Of a stretch of 23,274 bases of DNA, positions 17,201-21,232 are shown piece after piece. The stretch lies in the NCBI GenBank assembly GCA_902489145.1, contig CABTYV010000018.1:1-23274 (forward strand), written 5' to 3'. The position numbers were made by a program, and so were the translations under genes. This DNA comes from an uncultured Tissierellia bacterium. GTDB lineage: Bacteria > Bacillota > Clostridia > Tissierellales > Peptoniphilaceae. Under the pieces are notes generated by a model. That model was not told the origin of the DNA. It searched no databases and saw nothing but the letters and a program-made list of their open reading frames with translations. The stretch's first letter is position 1. The number at the start of each line of letters is the position of its first letter.

Positions 17201-19097
17201 GAACGACTTCATATACTCCGGCATTGCAATGATATAAAATGGCCTGCCCGTCTTCGTTCGTGGTAAGCTCCTTGACCATGGTAGGTCCGGCGATCCGCAC
17301 GACCGCACCCGGGATCTTGACGCCCTTGTTATCCTGGTCCACCACCTCCACAATGATGGGGCGATTGGCCACAAAGGGGTTGGACGGTGCGCCCATAGGC
17401 TTCAGCAAGCCGGCCAGGGGCCCCTTCGATAGGGTTTCGGCCAGGGCCGGATCCTCCGGGAAGCGGTCGGCCAGCTGGAGGAAGGAGAGCGTCTTTTCGG
17501 CCGCCTCTTGAGCCGCCCGGGCCAATGCCTCCGTGTCGAGACGCTCCACCGCCTCTTTCTGCTCCTGCGAAGAGCGTTCGACAGCCGATGTGCTGCCTGC
17601 TTCACTTGATTCGCTTGTGGCAGGGGCTTCCACCTGCTCCGAGCTGGTAGAGGGGGTTGGGTCGCTCTGAGCTGGGGCGACGGGCTCCGGGGTCAGGGTC
17701 ACGGCAAACTGACCGGGTTGGATTTTTAAGGTCGCTGCTTCCAGGGCCTTTTCCAATTCTTGAGCGGTCAGCTTCTGTTTTTGAATGGCTGCTAAGGTGT
17801 TTTCATATTCCACAAGTGCCCGTTTTTCTACGGGTCGAAAATCGAAAAAGCCGTCTGCTGTCTCTACCAGGTCATAGACGAAAATCTGTCCGGCTTCTTT
17901 TTTCACCTCCGGCGCCAGAGTGGGCAGCTGATAGGCGGCTTCTTTTTGATCCGCATTGGGCACGGTAAAGAAGCGTGATGGAGCAGCTTCCTCCTGGGGC
18001 TGGTCCGTCTTCGGGGCGGGCAGGGACAGAAGGGTGCCTGCTTTCCGGTCGTTGGGCTGAAGGGCTTCGCGTCCATCAATGGTCAGGCTCTGGGCCTGCT
18101 TGTCCGCTCCATAGGCGGAGACGATGTCGAGGGTATAGAGGCGGCTGTCGAGGGCGTCCTTGACCTCGTCCAGGACCTTTTGATCTGGCTTTTCGCCGGC
18201 CTTGGCCAAGCGAAGCTTTTCCTGGGTTTCCGCATCACGCAAAATGGGGGTAATAAGGGTCGTCTCATACAGGCCACTTTTGACCTGCTGTTTGCTTTCA
18301 TTGGCAACCAGAAAGAGGGGGGTCTGGTTATGCTTTTTTTCTTGCTCTTTTTTCAGGGCCTGGGCCCGCTTTTCGTAGGCTTCTTTTTCTCCGGGCACGA
18401 AGACCTGCCGGTCGATGACCGGCTGGGCCAAGCTGCCGTTATTTTCGACAATAAAGGCATGATGAAGCGCGCTTGCCTGCGGCGCATAGCAAACGAGGGT
18501 CCAGGTGATAGATTGGGGTAGATCATCGCTGTCCCGGTTGACCTGATAAGCCAGCCGTGTCCAGACCTTCTGATCGCCTAATGCGCGCTCCTGGAGTGGC
18601 AGAGCCTTGCCCGTCTTAGGCAGCATCTTTTCCATCTCCTGCTTGGCGGCCTCCAGGGCTTGCTTCGCCTGGGCTTCCGCATCCGGCTTTTGGACCGTTG
18701 TAAGGTCGCCCGGCTTGGCCTGGGGCTGTTCAGCCGTTTGCCCCTGCGCGGGCTTGGTCGAAGGCTTCGGAATGGATTCGATCTGACCCTGCTTGGGGCT
18801 GGACGACTTCTTCGGCGAGACGGAACGAATGTCCGGCGTCACCAGCGTCTCGGTGTCCTGCCCCGGTTGGGGGGCCTTTGGCTTGGGAATCGTCTCCAGA
18901 CCGCCCTGGCCTGAGGCCAGCAGTTTTGTGAAGGACGGCAGGGCGGCGCGGTTGCTGGAAAGGAGCAGGTCCTGACCGGGTGCAACGCCCTCCCATCCTT
19001 TTGCCTGGCTGCTCCCACCAAAAGCACCCACCGGAATCCCAGTGAGTACCAGGAGGATCGCCAATGTGATGGATAAGAATTGCTGTAGCTTTTTCAT
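5268..19097 (-). CDS. Giant vWA/Cna-B pilus ancillary (tip) adhesin, 4609 aa, LPSTA-anchored
   Basis: This is the first gene of the pilus operon. Approximate domain order: signal peptide 1-28; Pro/Gln/Lys-rich segment 35-155; unrecognised N-terminal region to about 565; Cna-B/SdrD-B-type modules from 570 (E-box-like sites near 628, 862, 1072, 1167); vWA 1290-1610 with intact MIDAS (Asp1300-x-Ser-x-Ser, Thr1407, Asp1436); Cna-B (E-box near 1803); a second, degenerate vWA-like domain about 1895-2090; Cna-B modules with E-boxes near 2385, 2511, 2835 and 3150; an unknown insert 2860-3085; five InlB-type B-repeats 3256-3650; Cna-B (near 3750); an MSCRAMM-like Ig-fold region about 3815-4180; three more Cna-B (near 4245, 4368, 4483). 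The end is LPSTA (4561-4565), a membrane span and an Arg-rich tail. vWA/Cna-B ancillary pilins such as RrgA and GBS104 are pilus-tip adhesins but under a quarter of this length. The tip role is inferred. Confidence 0.9.
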   Translation of the reverse strand: MKKLQQFLSITLAILLVLTGIPVGAFGGSSQAKGWEGVAPGQDLLLSSNRAALPSFTKLLASGQGGLETIPKPKAPQPGQDTETLVTPDIRSVSPKKSSSPKQGQIESIPKPSTKPAQGQTAEQPQAKPGDLTTVQKPDAEAQAKQALEAAKQEMEKMLPKTGKALPLQERALGDQKVWTRLAYQVNRDSDDLPQSITWTLVCYAPQASALHHAFIVENNGSLAQPVIDRQVFVPGEKEAYEKRAQALKKEQEKKHNQTPLFLVANESKQQVKSGLYETTLITPILRDAETQEKLRLAKAGEKPDQKVLDEVKDALDSRLYTLDIVSAYGADKQAQSLTIDGREALQPNDRKAGTLLSLPAPKTDQPQEEAAPSRFFTVPNADQKEAAYQLPTLAPEVKKEAGQIFVYDLVETADGFFDFRPVEKRALVEYENTLAAIQKQKLTAQELEKALEAATLKIQPGQFAVTLTPEPVAPAQSDPTPSTSSEQVEAPATSESSEAGSTSAVERSSQEQKEAVERLDTEALARAAQEAAEKTLSFLQLADRFPEDPALAETLSKGPLAGLLKPMGAPSNPFVANRPIIVEVVDQDNKGVKIPGAVVRIAGPTMVKELTTNEDGQAILYHCNAGVYEVVQVSAPEGYLTNQSKITFTFSAIETVKYVRIEDAKDLGKKLFYIEGTVVDAADIATTDLGDEQKVAQAHKIANVELKLEAYENDADVAANKPLEEWTAYTDAEGHYIFNNLRPEYIYRVVVQRAPYAYVFKQDPAHPTHVSDLIRFREDGQPIYIEGGTKYKDTVNISLEKNTNQESIVTIFNHELGDQTVRLAGSTFRILNAQGEAIHSIGLLTTNEEGRIEVSLRPGSYTIEQVSTDSKHRIPKALTPIQVEEGRHDSADDIHWIPNPLEDISSVTLNREAIIRWGDVPEDPHFKLRLKRNGEVTTESYVQRGPIYSFEGLAKYDKNHEQNNYQIVLEETDEYYATYEIIDGVVNVHVHKKMDSEGPGGLVTVTGNKIWYNDSEDVQNRPERVHVVLLKNGQETPYMATVSAATNWKYRFTNLPELDDNKQKITYTVKEVDLSSAQSFPSYRVDPTRLEHNIINTRIDQTRVFGSFDLVKLDDQNQPLEGAQFTLSGRLENGQALSPDRVLKTGKDGKLTFQEIPAGVYTLRETSAPDRFEPSTETWQVEVAGDGTTTLIGSHVTQGPKTSLTDDLQTGEAYVKDAPGGQERTEENRKAKNPVPFRKILTSQTGAGDQNGKVGDISKRILNTIDKNLNKYQMELTVRGRSRSVFGSGEATDIVLVVDHSRSVLDSGNSDSVRAQVRNIVEAFEGFTNVHMGYVEYSGFSIAKDQNAAAVVNNFGDYSPNLNRYEANPAFPYGHDPAVRKSVELTSPTDLKNHANFNTNDFDGGTFTQRALLRAQEILDEEESDHKKHIILITDGGPTVAFMATGTKPNGSWPGIYKPKNEFVAHNNEVPNSGLTYQGRASGFDTSTLRGDGVYYQFLTGKSASGFNRLAYSSYQAGTETILDSVFATVSTVRDLTDKGTSITTIGYNLKTENNLGAFNRQEQYIFPQLASSPDNYSGFGSVGNKDNVVTDIYNEVSKQYYLSQQKKAAGTIKDATIIDPMGADVDFYLGEDGVFNEKDYVLVASDGSIYENGQAPASGLLSGTQLHFDEKTQTIQIDHLNLKADESVSLYYSVRLKEGARDGGYRPTNETTLLKNQGEDYTFPIPAIRDRHQAPLVTVTNQPYQATGRFRIKKEDMKGQPLAGAYFILKDSKDQETRLQPSDKEGWVAVNNLAPGTYTLWEEEAPAGYEVSPKSWTITVIDTGETRIKPISKQPAQGQSADDLSLETMTSGLSFAPMMGFAAVGASYGSTSGEHQIDASVVFNDRDVENKFFEVSHEVAGQSPKDRLDLYFLVVPESQRDVNEFNARITNYSNFLKNNKEYKGRINVVYAGYDANSSRYTSWDLSSSPKLLTDVPKGEGPNGAYMDRALAYTNALLESRRGENTVRLVTMISNSRDFSAEETYAKNLEHMANLGLVDQYVSLVKDYYRVSDLRNYLNDNRNPMSPEAKQEVLKKLQSLYYNDASPLKFKEIVAQVFQAQQAGQVIRDQSLEIPLAAFIHLIPGTATAQVVDQNGTTILPVTVSEQTVNGQTILKTAPLTLVAGETLKMSYQVTLKDRYKRAVSYPVYLANSVQWSRTDGSQTAADMEPLYISDPGQELQIQVEGLDGYTKPVLVTVQTPRTTYDPISLTNQNSAALTILTFDENGQTQGPNEITVTASAPDDTTYQLKKIDKTSHYPLIQVLYERQTMKLTVRKVFNNCAPKSLPVQVTLQALVNGQDVWSSLPGGVGPATKNLAPVKEGVYETVIDNLPLTYQEKPISYEVKETDMDITEGDITIRREKTVTNYQPEEDLIRVEETELPILTVKNKKNEIHFRKVGESGPQRDANGNLITDNEGNPKRANLPLPGTVFELRRRTATGLDLVKDYEHVTAGPDGQFSFTDLAPGDYELFETKPLLGYELPVQAVATFTIGPDGKPVEGSVKAFKERTGQDGDYILGTKQTLRNNVEIETAITQAELTDHNQGQRKMLFTQRVYLNRKGESLVLANLNLASAAADNPILHGSYVIYKIAENDPNKPAELDFNAPLDPSKYHLVEVGRGDEPADLSKISISGPSTDFYIVEVKGELAFHDTKFSSFLNVYASATENEAHDPRHDTDSNQYRNSDRVEINTGYRKGATPGEEVDIMVPATQEGDAYQIKNYRGSTYFSVQKTIAGTDPKVPLAGATFKLWAALGRNFEIVTKEQTTQYNVNASSVTDKNGIVTFENLPVNYNFYLEETKTSPGFALPDYMWLVHVRPISYLETLQKASTDWRTYQTGGKTEAEARKEANNVAYQQMLYPYDPVNRAEDAAARDQGFKVFIYQTDGRKPLIVDRLDRAGQPLAPGEPDALDGEQDVIAKQSYGQHPTIPGMWYRKGWVSYDHPINGATGQMMPINEYGQPIDPEWKDRGWKGETSPDGVSGATIRPLIVKDWIQEARAIEKDTLDTPDYVTTPGYQSRVTDFQENRIYKMITGDAATFGNKKIPSLYGITNKRTEFFINKVDENGDPLTGATFTLYKELEDGKLKVVTQKPKVIKNHTIFENLADGTYILRETGVPAGYEDPTTQYRIVIKGGSLKSKTKEDWPGKTNQSTAHMGPGTETLGMPRAGEQPPLALSSNQNQANGMLPAFSLARPEGLQALAQSLRPLQVSPKRSLAPLRAGEVWYEVHWRTDDLGGDQTVSFKEGTALGPLLEKKYLDSSYRSQQEAKGLVFTGWADRNGNKVSPSTIVNGNLDLYPVWDSPSTQNYTVTFLDENDQAVFSQIVQEGQSYNSQYGAFPVPSDQGPIYTRPGYKLDGWYVDAYDDTYGWRKILYTGNEPVNDNVVLYPNWVPLPAMSVVTFQMIDEASRPVGRPQYRTVPTGSVLTDVPDSEPVSKVGYTFSQWSDYGANGWYVVDFSQPIYGDRKVYGYWNLNTYIVTFENQGTTYGTPQEVSHGDYAVAPTPPTRDQYRFTGWKEKGGTDFFDSTQPVTKTVIYEAQWEPVESDQVVVTFDSAGGSPVEAQTLTKGQVLTEPPAPTRDGFEFKGWLYEGQPYTFGRLVTQSMVLTASWEKQIAKDEGGQLTIVNKKKAFEGAFTLNKYQKRAEDRVQLEAYFTLVKHPDADRPASFVPENYATTYHKTWVQYDKNKVEKAFKTGENGKIYFDHLQPGVYILQEKQPPAGYLKDASQYVVVVNEIGNTIIVPYDQYDKDLYPVDVKNNTDPGATPTPSEKRTTPRSLDNDLVLVESSLQPSEEESVIRPLRDQKLNMSYTIQLPEDVIAGDTFTITIDDRLDFHGLTLAPMPAEDIKTENGETIATSDDWVIDANGKSAKKITYKLTTYVNNRTNIVIKQNLPIFVDPNVITEDTTIHPTYQIGAQSRTTDAILVEYTPYYGTRSMTSGNNVTVNKKSQLVQNNIGGRFYDYPSDNPKTGRITIYYYVFGVNRSLGGDHWLRLEAKGEYGEPSDVDLSKLAGPNAPNGVTIEVYQAETTPDAMPPSYGPQVMKLGPKQEVTPTVEQDDETNKPWIKVPLITGGKGNYQYGYIVKVTAPYSAQDGAKDVNLYTKGTLWTETKFASGPDNHFHSYLGVYYVNYLHRYFATSEGGGEARVDIKLTKWGLSSKENNDKTDAVLLPGAGFKLTNNEGFMDYALTNAQGELAFNKLKPGHYFLEETLTPKGYTPPTTVWDLTIDADGTVTVENPGTDGLIEGGPKTVTVWNRKKPVENPLMDFPNLPNRIQFTKQGEQGVLLPGAKFKLYKASNSAGPFEEDTSRKETVSGEDGTFGYEALAPGYYEVRETEAPSGYAKPNQAVASFQVNAETGEIQDLKINGRTPAGEHIIYNQRPMKLLLDKVDEHFQAIQRGKVLLHLAADANNQNTVPQGLRDIELDLSQPGPYSREIPDDLDGTYVLTETNPPAGYIKTTNRYYIKIDQAARTIQLVKVTDREGKEEKPYLDLGLLKDNPVLLYQDNATKPVSLAVENHLHYVLPSTAGPGTFLFTLVGTFLLALAFCLFQKSGGRAGRPRNVLRLNRRQLE

Positions 19098-19103
19098 GTT
19101 CAT

Positions 19104-19110
19104 CCCCTCT
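19104..19110 (-). promoter_or_regulatory. Ribosome binding site that fixes the giant adhesin start
   Basis: AGAGGGG on the minus strand lies 6 nt before ATG 19097 (Met-Lys-Lys-Leu) and directly abuts ATG 19103 (Met-Asn-Met). The 6-nt spacing favours 19097, which also begins a standard signal peptide. The reading frame stays open upstream to ATG 19217, but that start would bury the signal peptide under about 40 polar residues. Confidence 0.8.
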
Positions 19111-19130
19111 TCACTTGCGAAATAGATGCC

Positions 19131-19172
19131 TGCCGAAAGCGCTGGACGAGGCTCTGACGAGCCGAATCGGCA
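19131..19172 (-). promoter_or_regulatory. Nested stem-loop in the adhesin 5' leader
   Basis: An outer stem TGCCGA/TCGGCA (19131-19136 with 19167-19172) encloses an inner stem GGCTC/GAGCC (19150-19154 with 19159-19163) and a 4-nt loop. It lies 34 nt upstream of the chosen start, in a leader of about 180 nt if transcription begins near 19278. I do not recognise a riboswitch class. It could tune translation or message stability. Confidence 0.4.
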
Positions 19173-19279
19173 AATACGAAAGATGCTGTGATGCTTCCCT
19201 GCCCCACCGTCACGCATGGTACGAGTCGCGTCTATCAGAGGAGTAGCAAAGGAACACCTTTTGATCTAAGTAATATCTT

Positions 19280-19297
19280 TTGAAATTATATCGAAAA
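19280..19297 (-). promoter_or_regulatory. Proximal -10 (TATAAT) of the pilus operon within an 18-bp repeat
   Basis: On the minus strand, TATAAT occupies 19290-19285. At 17-bp spacing the -35 position (19313-19308) reads GAAAAA, a poor match to TTGACA. A strong -10 with a weak -35 is what an activator-dependent promoter looks like. The 18-mer TTGAAATTATATCGAAAA (plus strand) covers the -10 and recurs 51 bp further upstream. Confidence 0.55.
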
Positions 19298-19330
19298 AAA
19301 ATCAAACTTTTTCCCAAATTTTTATCCTCG

Positions 19331-19348
19331 TTCAAATTATATGGAAAA
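19331..19348 (-). promoter_or_regulatory. Distal copy of the 18-bp TATAAT-containing repeat
   Basis: TTCAAATTATATGGAAAA matches the proximal copy at 16 of 18 positions and lies exactly 51 bp away, about five helical turns. It includes a second TATAAT on the minus strand (19341-19336), whose -35 position reads CTATGG. It may be a second promoter or an operator on the same DNA face. Confidence 0.5.
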
Positions 19349-19370
19349 GGTCGGATTTCCATAGGTAAAT

Positions 19371-19400
19371 ATAGCCATTTTTGAGGACCTTTGAGGCTAT
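19371..19400. promoter_or_regulatory. Candidate regulator-binding site in the divergent region
   Basis: Two TTTGAGG heptamers (19380-19386 and 19390-19396) are spaced 10 bp, one helical turn. They lie inside an inverted repeat ATAGCC (19371-19376) / GGCTAT (19395-19400). The site is between the two divergent promoters, so a bound protein could affect both. The function is inferred. Confidence 0.4.
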
Positions 19401-19441
19401 TTTAGTCCCCGAAAGGCCGCTTTTTATCAATTTTTTTTAAA

Positions 19442-19470
19442 TTTACAAAAACATGAGAATGGCTTATTAT
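19442..19470 (+). promoter_or_regulatory. Sigma-A-type promoter of the regulator operon
   Basis: TTTACA (19442-19447) and TATTAT (19465-19470) are separated by exactly 17 bp, each one base from consensus, within an AT-rich tract. Transcription would begin near 19477 and give a leader of about 80 nt before ATG 19559. Confidence 0.75.
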
Positions 19471-19558
19471 AGACCTATAGAAAAGGATTTTCCCTTTTTT
19501 CCTTCCCTTTTTCCAAAGAACGAGGGGAGGGCGATTGACCGAAAGGAGGCGGTTTTTC

Positions 19559-21232
19559 ATGCATCATTTGCTCAGTCCCATTGTAGACCGAAGGCTCCGC
19601 CTTCTGGAGCGCTTGACCTATCGCGAATCGGCCCAGCCGCTTTCGGCGCTGGCGGCGGAGTGGGATCTGCCGCAGCGCACCCTCGTCAATGATATTCAGG
19701 CCATCAATAAGAGCGGGGCCCCAGTTGAGATCCGCCTGAATGGAGAGTGGGCGAGCATTCACTACCCCGCCGGCTCCAATATTGGGGATCTCTACCGGAT
19801 GATTCTCATCCGGGAGCCCATCTTCCACCTCCTGCGCGCCCTCATCCTCCATCCGGGCCTGCCCAGCCCGGCCCTTTGCCAGCAGGCAGCCATGTCGGAA
19901 GCCTCCCTCTACCGCTATGTGCAGCTTTTCAATCACTCGATCTTTCCCAAGATTGGGATTTCGATCGCTTCCAATCCCTTCCATCTGTCCGGCCAGCATA
20001 CGGACCTCCTGCTTTTTTCCTCGATCTTTCTTTTTAAGCAAAGCCGCATGAGCGAATGGCCGTTTCCCGACTATCCTAAGGAGATGGTTGAAGATTTTGT
20101 GAGCCTCATGCTGGACCGGATGCACATTGCCATGGACTTTGCCGAGTTCCGTATGCTCTGCTTCTATGTCGTTCTCTCCATGATCTGGGCCAAGGCCAAA
20201 CACACCCCGGAGGAATTGGCCCGCCCCTTTGCGGAGGCTCCCTTCTTAAAAAATAAACTAAAAAAAGAGGTGCTATCCTCGCTGCCCAACCTGCCCCAAT
20301 TTCTCCTGGAGGCGAAGGCCTTTGAGGCACCCTTTGCCTTTCCCATGACCCTCAACACCCTGATCTACCTTTATTCCCTTTATTTTAAAGACGGTTTTTT
20401 TGCCTCCTACCATGCGCTGCTCAATCAGGCGGCCGTCGATCCTAAGGTCAACCGTTCCTTCTTCTATTTGACCAAGGTCTTAAATTATTTGGAGCGCCGC
20501 TACGGCATCAAACCCGATGATCGCCATGAAATCATCCGGGAGCTTCACAACACCCTCTATGCCCAATATATGGAGCCGGATATGGCGCCTTTCTTCTACG
20601 GAGCGGAGGATCCCTTCCACCAATGGATTGCCCAGAGCTTCCCCACCCTCCACCGGGACCTGCAGGAGAAGATTCGAGGCTATTTCCACTATGTGGGACG
20701 GCCGGTCTTGGAGGTCTACGTGGATAGTTGTCTTTTCTATATTTTTATGAAATGGGGCCGTCTGCTCTATCAGGGCCTGGCCAAGAGGGCGCCCGTCTCC
20801 TTGCTCATCCTCTCCTCCATGGGCCATGCCCACGCCCAGTCTCTTCGGGAGATGGTCCAATCGGAAAGTCTCCTGCCCATGCAAATCGATGTGTTCGATG
20901 AGCTCCGGCTTGATTGCCCAAAGCTCCTCCAGGCGGGTTATGATCTCATCTGGTCCAACTTCTCCCTCGAAGCACCAGAAACGAAGGCTACCGCTTCTCC
21001 CCCGGCCCCGAAGGCCCCCGAGCGCCGGGATGCCTCCGAATCCTTTGAGGATCTCGACGCGCCCGATGCACCTGATGTACCTGATGCGCCTGATGCGCCT
21101 GATGCACCCCATGCGCAGACCGGTGCCAGCCAGGTCCTCCTCTTTCACCTCTACCCCAGCCGACAGGACCTGCGGGTCCTCCAGCGCGCCATCGCTGACA
21201 AGCTTCGAAATCGAAAGAAGGCTTCTATATGA
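19559..21232 (+). CDS. Mga/RlrA-family PRD-type transcriptional regulator with Asp-Ala-Pro insert
   Basis: This 557-residue predicted DNA-binding activator resembles regulators that sit divergently beside pilus operons (RlrA of pneumococcus, Mga/RofA of group A Streptococcus). An N-terminal winged-HTH-like segment (11-50, with RTLVNDIQAINK) is followed by a second HTH of Mga type (about 103-125, SEASLYRYVQLFN), PRD-like helical regions (about 170-400) and a C-terminal PTS EIIB-like fold starting at VSLLILSSMGHAHAQSLR (413-430). The EIIB-like part is split after SNFSLE (466-471) by about 50 residues of low complexity, with DAP repeats at 500-518, before resuming at VLLFHLYPSRQDL (526-538). ATG 19559 is chosen because GGAGG lies 9 nt upstream; an upstream TTG at 19535 would add 8 residues. 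The target is inferred to be the pilus operon. Phosphorylation control by the PTS is possible but not shown. Confidence 0.85.
   Translation: MHHLLSPIVDRRLRLLERLTYRESAQPLSALAAEWDLPQRTLVNDIQAINKSGAPVEIRLNGEWASIHYPAGSNIGDLYRMILIREPIFHLLRALILHPGLPSPALCQQAAMSEASLYRYVQLFNHSIFPKIGISIASNPFHLSGQHTDLLLFSSIFLFKQSRMSEWPFPDYPKEMVEDFVSLMLDRMHIAMDFAEFRMLCFYVVLSMIWAKAKHTPEELARPFAEAPFLKNKLKKEVLSSLPNLPQFLLEAKAFEAPFAFPMTLNTLIYLYSLYFKDGFFASYHALLNQAAVDPKVNRSFFYLTKVLNYLERRYGIKPDDRHEIIRELHNTLYAQYMEPDMAPFFYGAEDPFHQWIAQSFPTLHRDLQEKIRGYFHYVGRPVLEVYVDSCLFYIFMKWGRLLYQGLAKRAPVSLLILSSMGHAHAQSLREMVQSESLLPMQIDVFDELRLDCPKLLQAGYDLIWSNFSLEAPETKATASPPAPKAPERRDASESFEDLDAPDAPDVPDAPDAPDAPHAQTGASQVLLFHLYPSRQDLRVLQRAIADKLRNRKKASI
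21056..21115 (+). repeat. In-frame 9-bp repeats coding Asp-Ala-Pro units
   Basis: CCTGATGCG-type nonamers are repeated about six times and encode DAPDAPDVPDAPDAPDAPH (residues 500-518 of the first regulator). Neighbouring copies are near-identical at DNA level, so copy number could vary by slippage. The period keeps the frame, so only linker length would change. Confidence 0.8.

Noticed and set aside
18470..18520. Thioester adhesin domain suggested by LVCYAPQ in the adhesin N-terminus
   Set aside because: The downstream Gln-containing partner motif expected of thioester domains is not visible, so the Cys-Tyr is probably chance.
19098..19217. Upstream ATG (19217) as the adhesin start
   Set aside because: It would put about 40 polar residues before the signal peptide, and the well-placed AGAGGGG lies before ATG 19097.
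19535..19558. TTG start for the first regulator
   Set aside because: ATG 19559 has a better ribosome binding site (GGAGG, 9 nt spacing) and starts directly at the conserved N-terminal region. The TTG remains possible.
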